Positions 15,354-24,865 of a stretch of 64,000 nucleotides of DNA are shown here, in pieces. The stretch is from Parvibaculum sp046297875 (GTDB taxonomy: Bacteria; Pseudomonadota; Alphaproteobacteria; Parvibaculales; Parvibaculaceae). The DNA lies in the NCBI RefSeq assembly GCF_046297875.1, contig NZ_JBKBHD010000001.1, forward strand, positions 2,418,001 to 2,482,000, given 5' to 3'. Each line of letters begins with the position of its first letter. Within the stretch, counting starts at the first letter, position 1. Both the position numbers and the translations under genes were made by a program. Under the pieces are notes generated by a model. It made no database searches, was not told the origin of the DNA, and saw only the letters and a list, made by a program, of their open reading frames with translations.

Positions 15354-16352
15354 TCAAAGCCAATCGGGCACAGGCAGGTTCTTTTCGCGCAGGAAGGCGG
15401 GGTTGAACATCTTGCTCTGGTAGCGCGTGCCGTAATCGCAGAGCACTGTGACGATCGTATGGCCGGGGCCCATTTCCTTTGCGAGGCGGATCGCACCGGC
15501 GATGTTGATGCCGCTCGAACCGCCGAGGCAAAGACCTTCATGCTTCAGAAGATCGAAGACGATGGGCAGGGCCTCTTCGTCGGGGATCTGGTAGGCCTGA
15601 TCGATCGGCGCGTCTTCGAGGTTCGCGGTGATGCGGCCTTGGCCGATGCCTTCGGTGATGGAGGTGCCTTCGGCTTTCAGCTCGCCATGCTTGTAATAAT
15701 GGTAAAGCGCAGCACCCATGGGATCGGCGAGGCCGATCTGGATGTTCCTGTTGCGCTCCTTCAGCGCCATGCCGGTGCCGGCGAGCGTGCCGCCTGTGCC
15801 GACGGCGCAGATGAATCCGTCAACCTTGCCGTCGGTCTGCTTCCAGATTTCCGGACCGGTGGTTTCGATATGGGCCTGACGGTTCGCGACATTGTCGAAC
15901 TGGTTCGCCCAGATGGCGCCGTTCGGCTCCTTTGCGGCGAGTTCATCGGCAAGGCGGCCGGAATATTTCACGTAGTTGTTCTGGTCCTTGTAGGGAACGG
16001 CCGGGACTTCGATAAGCTCCGCGCCGCAGAGGCGGAGCATGTCCTTCTTTTCCTGCGACTGTGTTTCCGGGATGACGATGACCGAGCGGAAGCCAAGCGC
16101 ATTGCCGACAAGGGCCAAGCCGATGCCTGTGTTGCCGGCCGTGCCTTCCACGATGACGCCGCCTGGCCTCAGTGCGCCGCGCTTCACCGCATCATTGATG
16201 ATGTAGAGGGCGGCGCGGTCCTTCACGGACTGGCCGGGGTTCAGAAACTCCGCCTTGCCAAGAATGTCGCAGCCGGTTTCCTCGGAGGCGCGCTTCAGGC
16301 GAATCATGGGGGTATTGCCGATCGAGTCGACGAGGCCGTTCTTGATGTCCAT
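15354..16352 (-). CDS. cysK: Cysteine synthase (O-acetylserine sulfhydrylase)
   Basis: A 332-residue PLP enzyme of the CysK/CBS fold. The PLP lysine is K44 in NPGQSVKDRAA; VEGTAGNTGIGLALVGNALG provides the substrate loop, and GSSGINIAGAIRLA the phosphate-binding loop. It forms cysteine from O-acetylserine and sulfide. I chose the ATG at 16352, which gives the classical start MDIKNGLVDSIGNTPMIRLK; an in-frame extension of 27 residues has no family support. It heads the cysK-sseA-GNAT run. Confidence 0.9.
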   Translation of the reverse strand: MDIKNGLVDSIGNTPMIRLKRASEETGCDILGKAEFLNPGQSVKDRAALYIINDAVKRGALRPGGVIVEGTAGNTGIGLALVGNALGFRSVIVIPETQSQEKKDMLRLCGAELIEVPAVPYKDQNNYVKYSGRLADELAAKEPNGAIWANQFDNVANRQAHIETTGPEIWKQTDGKVDGFICAVGTGGTLAGTGMALKERNRNIQIGLADPMGAALYHYYKHGELKAEGTSITEGIGQGRITANLEDAPIDQAYQIPDEEALPIVFDLLKHEGLCLGGSSGINIAGAIRLAKEMGPGHTIVTVLCDYGTRYQSKMFNPAFLREKNLPVPDWL

Positions 16353-16459
16353 GAGCTTCGTTTCTGTCTTTGTGGAACCGGCCCGCGCCGGAAGGCAGGG
16401 CGAGAAGGAACATACGGAGGGGGATGCCGCCATTCAAGGCGGGAACGCGATTTTTGGCC

Positions 16460-17074
16460 TCAGGCAATGTCTTTGCTGTTCATCACAAGCCATTGAATTA
16501 GAAGGATTGTCTTTGTATCCGTGATGCGGCCGTCTTTCGTGGCCTGGTAGGCCTCGGCAAGGGGGACGACGACGGCACGGATATCCTCATGCTCATGGGC
16601 GAGACCGTGGATGCCGCCAACCGATGACAGGTCCGCCTCACCCACGAAAAGCGAGGCTCGCTCGCCATAGCCACCGGGCGACGACCAGACGGTGGAAACC
16701 GGGTGAAGGCGGCCGATCTGGCAGCCCGCTTCTTCCACCGCCTCGCGGCGGGCGACGTCTTCCGGCGCCTCGCCTTCCTCACGGATGCCGGCGACCGCTT
16801 CGAAGAGCCACGTCGCTTCGCCCCAGACGAGCCCGCAGGTGCGGAACTGCTCGATCAGCACAACGGCGCCAAGCTTCGGGTCATAGGGCAGCACGTTCAC
16901 AACTTCGGCAATGGTGTATACGTCGCGCGTCACTTCATCGGACCAGCCGCCATCGAATCGCTTGTGGCGGAATACGAAACGCTCGATCCGGCCCCAGCCC
17001 CGGCCGACGATTTCCCGCGTCTTGATCTCAATGTCGGCAAGGCTGCGCGGCGTCGGTGTGAGGCGAGGTTCCAT
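16460..17074 (-). CDS. Nudix hydrolase, ADP-ribose pyrophosphatase type
   Basis: A 204-residue Nudix hydrolase. The Nudix box G(x5)E(x7)REAVEEAGC is complete, beginning at GIREEGEAPEDVARRE (about residues 97-112). The upstream VVLIEQFR and the downstream SPGGYGERASLFVGEADL match the NudF/ADP-ribose pyrophosphatase subgroup. It would hydrolyse ADP-ribose or a related nucleoside diphosphate sugar to the monophosphates. GGAG lies nine bases before the ATG. It is 108 bases upstream of cysK and may be transcribed independently. Confidence 0.87.
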   Translation of the reverse strand: MEPRLTPTPRSLADIEIKTREIVGRGWGRIERFVFRHKRFDGGWSDEVTRDVYTIAEVVNVLPYDPKLGAVVLIEQFRTCGLVWGEATWLFEAVAGIREEGEAPEDVARREAVEEAGCQIGRLHPVSTVWSSPGGYGERASLFVGEADLSSVGGIHGLAHEHEDIRAVVVPLAEAYQATKDGRITDTKTILLIQWLVMNSKDIA

Positions 17075-17248
17075 GAGGGCTCCGGCTGGAAATAAGCGTG
17101 GCCGTCAAGCTAGCAGGCGGTGCCCGGCATGGGCGAGGCTTCTTGCACACTTTTCGCGGCGGATCGGGTTTGCCGTTCGGCACGGGATGGTAGGTTTACC
17201 GGGCACGAGAATGAGTCGCTGCCTGCGCGAAGCCCGGAAAGTGAAACG

Positions 17249-19069
17249 ATGCCCAATGCGGATGTGGTTCTGAAGGAGGTGTTCGGCCTTCCCTCGTTCC
17301 GCGGACAGCAGGCGGAGATCGTGCGGCATGTGGTTGATGGCGGCGATGCCGTCGTGCTGCTGCCGACGGGGGCGGGGAAGTCGCTTTGCTATCAGATACC
17401 GGCGATCTGCCGAGCGGGCGTGGGCATTGTCGTGTCGCCGCTCATTGCGCTGATGCGCGATCAGGTGGAGGCGCTCAGGCAATCGGGCGTGAAAGCGGCG
17501 GCGCTTCATTCGGCGCTGGTGCCCGAAGAGGCGCGCCTGGTGCGCGAGGATCTGGCCGCGGGCGAACTCGATCTTCTCTATGTGACCCCGGAGAGACTGG
17601 CGAGCGGGGGCTTCACCGAGTTCCTGTCGCGGCAGTCCATTTCACTGTTTGCCATCGACGAAGCGCATTGCGTGAGCCAGTGGGGGCATGATTTCCGGCC
17701 GGAATATATGCAGCTTGCCGCACTCAAGGAGGGGTTTCCCGGCGTACCGCGCCTTGCCTTGACGGCGACGGCCGATCCGCAGACGCGCGACGATCTCATT
17801 CACCGGCTGCAGCTTGACGATGCCAGAGTGTTCTCCGCGAGTTTCGACAGGCCGAACATTTCATACACGATTGCGCGGAAGGAAAATGCGCGGCGGCAAT
17901 TGCGCGATTTCCTGCGAACGCGAAAAGGCGAGAGCGGCATTGTCTATTGCCTGAGCCGGAAGAAGGTCGAGGAAACGGCCGAATGGCTCGCGGAAGAGGG
18001 TTTCGCGGCACTGCCCTATCATGCGGGCCTCGACCGCGAGTTGCGGGACGCAAATCAGGATTCCTTCATCAAGGAAGACGGTGTCGTGCTGGTCGCGACC
18101 ATTGCCTTCGGCATGGGGATCGACAAGCCGGATGTTCGTTTCGTGGCGCATCTTGATCTGCCCTCGAGCGTCGAGGCTTATTATCAGGAGACGGGGCGCG
18201 CGGGCCGCGACGGGCTGCCCGCTGCCGCATGGATGATCCACGGCATGGGCGATGCCGCACTTCGCCGCCGGATGATCGACGAAGGCGCTTCGCCCGTCGA
18301 AGTGAAGCGCGTCGAGCGGATGAAGCTCGATGCGCTGCTCGGCATTTGCGAAACAGTTACATGCCGGCGGCAGGCATTGCTTGCGCATTTCGGTGAGGCG
18401 CATGGCGGCGAATGCGGCAATTGCGACAGCTGTCTTGAGCCGGCGGAATTGTGGGACGGGACGGAGGCGGCGCGGAAGGCGCTGTCGGCGATTTATCGCA
18501 CCGGACAGCGCTATGGCGCGGGGCACATCATCGACGTGCTGCTGGGCAATATGACAGAGAAAGTCGAGCGCGGAAGGCATCATGAGTTACCGACATTCGG
18601 TGTCGGCCGTGAGCTCGACAAGAAGGGCTGGCAATCGGTGTTCCGGCAGCTTTCGGCGCGGGGTATTATCGCCGTCGATCATGCGGCCTACAGCGCGCTG
18701 ACGCTTGAGGACGAGGCGCGGCCAGTGCTGCGCGGCGAGCAAAAGATCGAGTTGCGCCGGGATCCTGCCACCTCAAGCAAACGCCGGGGCGCGAGTGCCG
18801 GGGCCGAAATCTGGGCGTCGCCGGAAGACGAGGCGCTGTTCCAGGCGCTCCGCGCTGAACGGCTGCGGCTTGCGAAGGAGCAGGGTGTACCGCCTTACGT
18901 GATCTTCCACGATACAACGCTGCGAGAAATGACGCGGCGCCGGCCTGCAAGCGAGGCGGCACTTGCCGATATTCCCGGTATCGGCGGCGCCAAGATTGCG
19001 CGGTATGGCAGGGCTTTTCTATCGGTGATCCGCGACGGCGCCGGTCAGGAGCGCGCCAGCGTTACCTGA
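17249..19069 (+). CDS. recQ: ATP-dependent DNA helicase RecQ
   Basis: A 606-residue superfamily 2 helicase. Walker A TGAGKS is at about residues 40-45, the DEAH box and aromatic-rich loop appear as IDEAHCVSQWGHDFRPEY, and motif VI as QETGRAGRDG. The RQC zinc-binding cysteines CETVTCRRQ and CGNCDSC follow, and an HRDC domain ends the protein (from about 535). It unwinds recombination and repair intermediates 3' to 5'. I chose the ATG that gives MPNADVVLKEVFGLPSFRGQ, the usual RecQ start. Its last 25 bases overlap the convergent cfa gene. Confidence 0.95.
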   Translation: MPNADVVLKEVFGLPSFRGQQAEIVRHVVDGGDAVVLLPTGAGKSLCYQIPAICRAGVGIVVSPLIALMRDQVEALRQSGVKAAALHSALVPEEARLVREDLAAGELDLLYVTPERLASGGFTEFLSRQSISLFAIDEAHCVSQWGHDFRPEYMQLAALKEGFPGVPRLALTATADPQTRDDLIHRLQLDDARVFSASFDRPNISYTIARKENARRQLRDFLRTRKGESGIVYCLSRKKVEETAEWLAEEGFAALPYHAGLDRELRDANQDSFIKEDGVVLVATIAFGMGIDKPDVRFVAHLDLPSSVEAYYQETGRAGRDGLPAAAWMIHGMGDAALRRRMIDEGASPVEVKRVERMKLDALLGICETVTCRRQALLAHFGEAHGGECGNCDSCLEPAELWDGTEAARKALSAIYRTGQRYGAGHIIDVLLGNMTEKVERGRHHELPTFGVGRELDKKGWQSVFRQLSARGIIAVDHAAYSALTLEDEARPVLRGEQKIELRRDPATSSKRRGASAGAEIWASPEDEALFQALRAERLRLAKEQGVPPYVIFHDTTLREMTRRRPASEAALADIPGIGGAKIARYGRAFLSVIRDGAGQERASVT

Positions 19070-20301
19070 GTGACGTCTATGTTTCCGGCGCGGAAACCGG
19101 CCTCGCAATAGGACAGGTAATATTCCCACATGCGCCGGAACCGTTCGTCGAAGCCCTGATGTCGGATATCAGGCCAGGCAAGCCGGAAGCGGTCACGCCA
19201 CTGCTTCAGCGTTTCCGCATAATCGAGGCCGAATTCGAGATTGCCCGCCCATGCGAGGCCGGCCTGCGATACCTGCTGGCGCAGCACCGAGGGTGAGGGC
19301 AACATGCCTCCCGGGAAGATGTAGCGCTGGATGAAATCAGCCCGCTTGCGATAGGAATCGAATGAACGGTCGGCAATGGTGATGATCTGCAGCCCGGCCT
19401 TGCCTCCGGGCTTCAGGCAGTCGCGGACCTTGCCGAAATAGGCAGGCCAGTATTGCTCGCCGACAGCCTCGAACATTTCGATGGAGGCGATGCGGTCAAA
19501 TTTATCCTCAACGTCGCGGTAGTCCTGATAGCGGATCTCGACCTTGTGCGAGAGCTGCTTCTTTTCCATTCGCTCGCGGGCGAAGGCGAGCTGCTCCTTG
19601 CTGATGGTGATGCCGGTGACGCGGCAGCCGATTTCGCTCGCAGCAAATTCCGCGAAGCCGCCCCAGCCGCTGCCGATTTCCAGCAGGTGATGCTCAGGCC
19701 GGAGATCCATGTTGCGGGCGAGCGTCCGGTACTTGTTGGTTTGGGCTTTGGACAGTTCCTGATCCGGGTGCTCGAACAGAGCCGAGGAATAGGTCATGGT
19801 CGGGTCGAGCCAGCGGTCGTAGAAGCTGTTGCCGAGGTCGTAATGATATTCGATGTTGCGCTTCGAGCCGGTCTTCGAATTTCGGCGCATCAGATGGGCG
19901 AGCCGGGAGAGAAGGCGCATGGCAGGCATTCCGGTGAGCTTGTCCTGAAGCGCGTCCTTGTTGCGGATGAAGAATTGCAAGAAGGCGGTTACGTTCGGGC
20001 TGTCCCACATGCCGTCTAGAAAGGCTTCGGCAGCGCCAAGATCGCCGCCGGCGAAGAATCGCTGCGTGAGCCGGTAGTCGCGAATGATGATTTCGGCATC
20101 TTCGCCCGGCTCTGTGCCGCGGAAGAGCAGGCGGCGGCCGTCAGGCAGGGTCACGGTCATCGACCCATGGCGCACCCGTGCGAGCGTCCTGAAGACGAGC
20201 TTTGCAAGGCGGGGAATACCGCCGATCTTCGAGACGTTTTCAGGGGTGACGGTGACAACACCCCCCATGTCGCGATTGGTTGCGGCTAGCTGGTGGTTCA
20301 T
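19045..20301 (-). CDS. cfa: Cyclopropane-fatty-acyl-phospholipid synthase
   Basis: A 418-residue SAM-dependent enzyme. The conserved entry motif NIEYHYDLGNSFYDRWLDP lies near residues 148-166; the SAM loop is LLEIGSGWGGFAEFAA; SIEMFEAVGEQYWPAYF and GLQIITI follow as in CFA synthases. It adds a methylene across double bonds of membrane phospholipid acyl chains, usually in stationary phase or acid stress. GGAGG four bases before the ATG. It is convergent with recQ and preceded by tRNA-Asn on the same strand. Confidence 0.93.
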   Translation of the reverse strand: MNHQLAATNRDMGGVVTVTPENVSKIGGIPRLAKLVFRTLARVRHGSMTVTLPDGRRLLFRGTEPGEDAEIIIRDYRLTQRFFAGGDLGAAEAFLDGMWDSPNVTAFLQFFIRNKDALQDKLTGMPAMRLLSRLAHLMRRNSKTGSKRNIEYHYDLGNSFYDRWLDPTMTYSSALFEHPDQELSKAQTNKYRTLARNMDLRPEHHLLEIGSGWGGFAEFAASEIGCRVTGITISKEQLAFARERMEKKQLSHKVEIRYQDYRDVEDKFDRIASIEMFEAVGEQYWPAYFGKVRDCLKPGGKAGLQIITIADRSFDSYRKRADFIQRYIFPGGMLPSPSVLRQQVSQAGLAWAGNLEFGLDYAETLKQWRDRFRLAWPDIRHQGFDERFRRMWEYYLSYCEAGFRAGNIDVTQVTLARS

Positions 20302-20474
20302 CGCCCTCCGGCCTCCTCCCTTTCGTGGTCTCAGAACAAGTATAGGCAGGAATTGTTCCGAGCCCAGTCTTTCCGGTACGGGGACGGGCGAGAGGTGGTT
20401 CAGATTGGCGGCATGAAAATGCGTTCAGGCGCCGGCTATGGACGTCTTGGATTATATGCCTTGATAAGGAAAAA

Positions 20475-20549
20475 TGGCTCCCCGGGCCGGATTCGAACCA
20501 GCGACCAACCGGTTAACAGCCGGTTGCTCTACCACTGAGCTACCGGGGA
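20475..20549 (-). tRNA. tRNA-Asn (anticodon GTT)
   Basis: A 75-nt cloverleaf on the minus strand. Acceptor TCCCCGG pairs with CCGGGGA, discriminator G, encoded CCA. Anticodon arm ACCGG-CTGTTAA-CCGGT has anticodon GTT. T arm TGGTTCGAATCC. It marks the left edge of the polysaccharide region. Confidence 0.97.
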
Positions 20550-20713
20550 GCAGGTCGGCGAAGCACCTGATGGCGAGCGCCGATGAGGGCTGCGTATAGC
20601 AAAGAGATCGGGTGCTTGCCAGCCCAAAAGTCTTGTTGTCGCCACCTTTCCGCTCTATCTGGCCAGCGGATGCGGGTGGCGGTCCCGCCGGTGTTCCCCG
20701 TGAGCGGTATTTC

Positions 20714-20962
20714 ATGGCAGCAGTACGATTCGGCAGCAGGAAGATATATGTGCCCGGCCCGCCCTTGCTGCGGATCGTGGTCGGCGTCGCGCTCATATTT
20801 GGAGGGGTGCTGGGCTTTCTTCCGGTCCTTGGCTTCTGGATGCTGCCGCTTGGCGTCCTCGTGCTGTCGGTCGACCTGCATCCGGTGCGGCGGTGGCGTC
20901 GGCGGATCGAGGTCTGGTGGGGACGGCGGCGGCAGCGCAAGCGGCAGGAACGCGCCGGTTGA
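20714..20962 (+). CDS. Small two-helix membrane protein (82 aa), function unknown
   Basis: An 82-residue protein: a short N-terminal stretch with KIYVPGPPLLR, two hydrophobic helices (about 19-34 and 39-54, containing GGVLGFLPVLGFWMLPLGVL) and a strongly basic C-terminal tail rich in arginine and tryptophan. This resembles small PGPGW-like transmembrane proteins, but I cannot assign a role. The start has only a weak GAGCGG upstream. It ends three bases from the convergent polysaccharide deacetylase gene. Confidence 0.65.
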   Translation: MAAVRFGSRKIYVPGPPLLRIVVGVALIFGGVLGFLPVLGFWMLPLGVLVLSVDLHPVRRWRRRIEVWWGRRRQRKRQERAG

Positions 20963-20965
20963 CGC

Positions 20966-22042
20966 TCAGTCGATGCCGAGCGACTTGATCGGCCGGGCGA
21001 GAGCGAAGGGCAGGCCGCTGAGAAGCGCTTCAAGCATTCGCCTGTCCTGAAAATCACCATTGAGCGAAAGACGAGGCAGGCTCCAGAGGCGCTTTGCATG
21101 GGCGGGGTGAATCATGCCCTTGCGCGTCGTCGTGGCGGAGAGAAAGCCCAGCGCTTCGGCAAGGGCAAAGTCGCGTTCGTCCGCTGATGAAGGATCGCCA
21201 TAGGGATAGGAGAAGTGGCGGGGGCGATAGCCGAGTTCGGCCTCCATTCGCGCGATGCCCTTCTCGATGTCGACGCGCGCATCATGAGCCGAGAGCCGGG
21301 CCTGAGCGAAGTGCGCGGCGGTGTGCGCTTCGACGCTGGCGAGCGGGTGAGCGGCAAGCTGGCGTACCTCATCCCAGGTGAGTGCAAGTTCGCGTGTGAT
21401 CGCCTTGATATCGATGCCGTGGACCGCTGCGAGGCGGCGCACTTCGGCGCGGAGCTCCGTTTCAGGCAGTTCCCGGAGCGGCCAATAGATGTTTTCCCAG
21501 GCTGCTTTCTTTTCATCAACTGTACGTACCGCGAAACGCTTTGCGCCTGCCGGCAGATGCGCATCGATTTCATCTGCCGCTTCGATGATGCGTTCGAGGG
21601 CTACCCACCAGATTTCCGCATCGCCATCCGGCAGGCCGGTGGTGAGATAGAGCGTGAAGGGAACGCTGTGGCGGTCGAAGACGGGCAGGGCGTCGGTCAG
21701 ATTGTCCTTGTAGCCGTCGTCCAGGGTAAAGACGGCGAAACGCTCGGAACAGTGCCCGGCGGCGATGCGGGCGACGGCGTCGTCGAGCGACATGCAGCGA
21801 TAACCGCGTGCCTTCACCAGCCGGATCGTCTCGTCGAGAAATTCGGGTGTGATTTCTAGGATACGGTTTGGAGCGAAGCCGCGGCCGTCGTCGCGCCGGA
21901 CCCGGTGCAGCATGAAGATGACGCCGCTGCCCGAGAGCGATTTAGGCGCCAGGCGGCAGGCGCCGCTTGCCTGAAGCGCGAGTAGCGCCCGGCCCATAAG
22001 GGAAGGCTTCTGCATCGGGATGCCGCGGGTTTCCTGAATCAT
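20966..22042 (-). CDS. Polysaccharide deacetylase (NodB-type, carbohydrate esterase 4)
   Basis: A 358-residue protein with a NodB homology domain. Motif 1 FTLDDGYKDN carries the catalytic and metal-binding aspartates; motif 2 is EAHTAAHF (H-x3-H metal ligands); HFSYPYGDPS supplies motif 3. It probably removes N- or O-acetyl groups from the polysaccharide made by the locus. No clear cleavable signal peptide is seen, so whether it acts outside the membrane is uncertain. The start at 22042 is tentative; an ATG at 22015 is equally possible and neither has a strong ribosome-binding site. It is divergent from the CelD gene. Confidence 0.85.
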   Translation of the reverse strand: MIQETRGIPMQKPSLMGRALLALQASGACRLAPKSLSGSGVIFMLHRVRRDDGRGFAPNRILEITPEFLDETIRLVKARGYRCMSLDDAVARIAAGHCSERFAVFTLDDGYKDNLTDALPVFDRHSVPFTLYLTTGLPDGDAEIWWVALERIIEAADEIDAHLPAGAKRFAVRTVDEKKAAWENIYWPLRELPETELRAEVRRLAAVHGIDIKAITRELALTWDEVRQLAAHPLASVEAHTAAHFAQARLSAHDARVDIEKGIARMEAELGYRPRHFSYPYGDPSSADERDFALAEALGFLSATTTRKGMIHPAHAKRLWSLPRLSLNGDFQDRRMLEALLSGLPFALARPIKSLGID

Positions 22043-22186
22043 CAGTCCATTTTGACGGGCAAAGGTTAATGACCGGCAACTTGCACGGGCCTTGCAGCTA
22101 AGGGGACAGAAGGCAGGCAGCGTCCAGAATCGGGAACCGGTCGTTCGCGCCTGTCTGAACAAGAGCTACAGCCAGGCGAGGCCCCC

Positions 22187-23458
22187 ATGACGCCGCTGAC
22201 GACCGCATTTGAACGAGCCACCGGACTGCCTGTGCAGCGGCCGGAATGGGCTGAAAAGAAAACCAGTATTTCCCGTGGCTTATGGGCGAACCGGCCGGAA
22301 GTGCTGTTGTCGCTTCACGACGACTTCGAGCCGCTCAAGGAAGTCTGGCAGAAGCTCGAGCGCGAAGGCGATGCAACGCCGTTCCAGAGCCATGTCTGGC
22401 TGTCTGCCTGGCAGCGTCATATTGGGACAAATCGGCGTGTCAATCCGGCCATCGTCGTGGGTTGGGACAGTGAGGGCGGAGCCCTGTTCATTCTCCCGCT
22501 CGGCATTGAGCGCGGCATGGTGCTCAACAAGCTTATTTGGCTGGGCGACGGTCTTTGCGACTATCAGGGGCCTCTGCTGGCGAGGGGATTTTCCCGTCAG
22601 GTGAGCGCGGACCAGTTTCCGGGCCTTTGGCAGAACATCCGCGAAATGCTCCCGTTGCACCAGATCGTCACCCTGGAACGGATGCCTGAGCGTATTGGCG
22701 GGCAGGCAAACCCGTTCATGGCACTTGGCAATATGCGGCGCCACGCCTCCTCTGCTCATCTCACAATGCTCCAGGAAGACTGGGAGTCCTACTACGCGGA
22801 GAAGCGTTCTTCCGGCAGCAAGAAGCGCGACAGGCAGAAGCGCCGCAAGATCGAGGAACTGGGCGATGTACGCTTCGTGACGCCGGCCTGCGCCGAGGAA
22901 CGGCTTTCGGCGCTGGAAACGCTGGTCGCACAGAAGTCGGTCGCGTTTGCGCGCATGGGCGTTGCCAACATTTTCGACAAGCCGGGGCATCTCGACTTCT
23001 ATCGCGCGCTTGCCAGCGACACGGAGGCCGCGAGCCTGTTTCATCTGAGCCATCTTTCGGTGGGCAGCTCGACTGCCGCTGTGAGTTGCGGCCTCAGCAT
23101 GGGCGGCAGCTATTTTTACGTTTTGGCGAGTTATGACGAAGAAGCGGAAGTTGCGCGCTTTGGTCCGGGTGTCGTTCACCTTATGGAACTGATGGCCCAT
23201 GCGACCGGGACCGGGCACAGGGTCTTCGATTTCACGATCGGCGACGAAGCCTACAAGGAGAACTGGTGCGAAGTCGAAGTGCCGCTCTTCGACTATTTCG
23301 AACCGAATACACTGGCTGGATGGACCTCGGTCGGGCCGCGGATCGCCTTTCTGCAGGCTAAACGATTCATCAAGCAGACCCCGGTACTTTGGCAGGGGTT
23401 CACCCGGTTGCGCGCCGCCATCGGTAGCTTTTCTCCGGTTCGTTCCGCCGGGGCCTGA
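22187..23458 (+). CDS. CelD/BcsL-family (FemAB-like GNAT) acyltransferase 1
   Basis: A 423-residue protein of the CelD/BcsL GNAT-like family found in exopolysaccharide and cellulose loci. Typical features are PFQSHVWLSAWQRHIG near residues 65-80, the basic GSKKRDRQKRRKIEELGDV, and the C-terminal FDFTIGDEAYKENWCEVEVP (about 373-392). Such proteins are thought to transfer acyl or aminoacyl groups to polysaccharide precursors in the cytoplasm; the acceptor here is unknown. It starts the plus-strand run of the locus and is followed 6 bases later by the flippase gene. Confidence 0.82.
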   Translation: MTPLTTAFERATGLPVQRPEWAEKKTSISRGLWANRPEVLLSLHDDFEPLKEVWQKLEREGDATPFQSHVWLSAWQRHIGTNRRVNPAIVVGWDSEGGALFILPLGIERGMVLNKLIWLGDGLCDYQGPLLARGFSRQVSADQFPGLWQNIREMLPLHQIVTLERMPERIGGQANPFMALGNMRRHASSAHLTMLQEDWESYYAEKRSSGSKKRDRQKRRKIEELGDVRFVTPACAEERLSALETLVAQKSVAFARMGVANIFDKPGHLDFYRALASDTEAASLFHLSHLSVGSSTAAVSCGLSMGGSYFYVLASYDEEAEVARFGPGVVHLMELMAHATGTGHRVFDFTIGDEAYKENWCEVEVPLFDYFEPNTLAGWTSVGPRIAFLQAKRFIKQTPVLWQGFTRLRAAIGSFSPVRSAGA

Positions 23459-23464
23459 GGGGCA

Positions 23465-24850
23465 ATGACTATGATTTCCGCCACACTGCCGCTGCCGTTG
23501 AAGCGGGCCGCCGGGGAGCTGCTCGGGCGGTTGCAGGACGGTCATCTCGGTGGCGTGGTGCGCGGGGCGGCCTTTGTCATGGGCATCCGCATCGCGGGTG
23601 CGGCTATCGCGCTTCTGAGCCAGGTGATGCTGGCGCGGTGGATGGGTGCCTTCGAATACGGGATCTTCTCTTATGTGTGGGTCTGGGTGATCGTACTCGG
23701 CATTGTCGTGCCTATGGGTTTCGGCACCTCGGTTCTGCGTTTCATACCCGAATACCGGACAAAGGAACGCTGGGGCCGGCTGGCAGGCATTATCCGTACG
23801 TCTTTCTGCGTGGTGCTGGCGGTGAGCTGCATTATGGCCGGTATTGGCCTGCTGCTGCTTTGGTCTATGCGCGGCCATATCGAAAGCTATTATGTGCTGC
23901 CGCTCGCTGTCGGCCTGTTGTGTGTGCCGGCATTTGCCATGACTGACTGGCAGGAGGGCACGGCGCGCGCTTTCGGCTGGGTGAACCTTGCCTATATTCC
24001 GCCCTATATCATTCGTCCCCTGCTGATCGTCGGAGCTGCAGGCAGCATTCTCTATTTCACCGGTAGCGCGACCGGGCTCCAGGTCGCGCTCGGTGCGCTG
24101 GCGGCATCCGCCGTAACGATGATCGGACAGCGCCTCTATTTCATGTATCGCCTGGCACGCACTATGCCGAGGGCGAAGCCGGTCTACCATGCGAAATTCT
24201 GGATTGCCGCCTCTGCGCCACTGGTGCTTGTCGAGGGGCTTTACCTGCTTATGACGAACACCGACATCGTGCTGCTCGGCTATTTTGCCGACCCGGACGA
24301 TGTTGGCGTCTATTTCGCGGCAACTCGCATCGCGAATCTGATGGCGTTCATCTTCTTTTCGCTCAACGCGCTTGCTGTACCGAAATTTGCCGAGCTTCAT
24401 GGCGCTGGCAAGCATCTGGAGCTGCAACGCTTCGTACGTGGCGTGATCCACGCTATGTTCTGGCCGACGCTTGCGGCCGGTGTTTTCCTGCTTGTGGCGG
24501 GTGAATTCATCCTCGGTCTTTTCGGCGCGGGTTTCGAGGCGGGCTATCCGCTTCTGGCACTGCTCATGCTGGGCTTCCTCGCGCGCGCCGCGACCGGACC
24601 AACCGAATATCTCCTCAACATGACCGGCAACCAGAATGTCGTGGCGCTGATCTACGGCTTCGCTGCGGTTGGAAATATTGGGCTGAACCTGATGCTCATA
24701 CCGGTCTGGGGCGGCATCGGTGCGGCTATTGCGACGGCCATTTCCGTTCTCGTGTCCACGGCTTGTCTGGCGATCGTCGTCAAGCGCCGGCTGGGCATCA
24801 AAGCATTCATATTCTCGACTGGCAGCGCGCGTGCGCTGCCTGTTGCGTAA
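23465..24850 (+). CDS. Wzx-type polysaccharide flippase (MOP superfamily)
   Basis: A 461-residue polytopic membrane protein with about twelve to fourteen helices. The N-terminal RGAAFVMGIRIAGAAIALLS and LARWMGAFEYGIFSYVW (about 44-60) are the usual oligosaccharide-flippase signature, and GAGFEAGYPLLALLMLGFLA occurs in the second half. It would flip lipid-linked repeat units across the inner membrane for periplasmic polymerisation. AGGGGC stands just before the ATG. It lies between the two CelD-like genes. Confidence 0.88.
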   Translation: MTMISATLPLPLKRAAGELLGRLQDGHLGGVVRGAAFVMGIRIAGAAIALLSQVMLARWMGAFEYGIFSYVWVWVIVLGIVVPMGFGTSVLRFIPEYRTKERWGRLAGIIRTSFCVVLAVSCIMAGIGLLLLWSMRGHIESYYVLPLAVGLLCVPAFAMTDWQEGTARAFGWVNLAYIPPYIIRPLLIVGAAGSILYFTGSATGLQVALGALAASAVTMIGQRLYFMYRLARTMPRAKPVYHAKFWIAASAPLVLVEGLYLLMTNTDIVLLGYFADPDDVGVYFAATRIANLMAFIFFSLNALAVPKFAELHGAGKHLELQRFVRGVIHAMFWPTLAAGVFLLVAGEFILGLFGAGFEAGYPLLALLMLGFLARAATGPTEYLLNMTGNQNVVALIYGFAAVGNIGLNLMLIPVWGGIGAAIATAISVLVSTACLAIVVKRRLGIKAFIFSTGSARALPVA

Positions 24851-24865
24851 GCGAGGCATGTTTCG

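Noticed and set aside
20966..22162. Longer start for the polysaccharide deacetylase at 22162
   Set aside because: The extra ~40 residues are cysteine- and arginine-rich, have no signal-peptide or domain character and no ribosome-binding site.
22280..24859. Very long open frame (about 859 codons) on the minus strand opposite the CelD 1 and flippase genes
   Set aside because: It mirrors two well-supported plus-strand genes, is rich in Arg/His/Gln with no recognisable domain, and has no start signals. Long antisense frames are common in high-G+C DNA.
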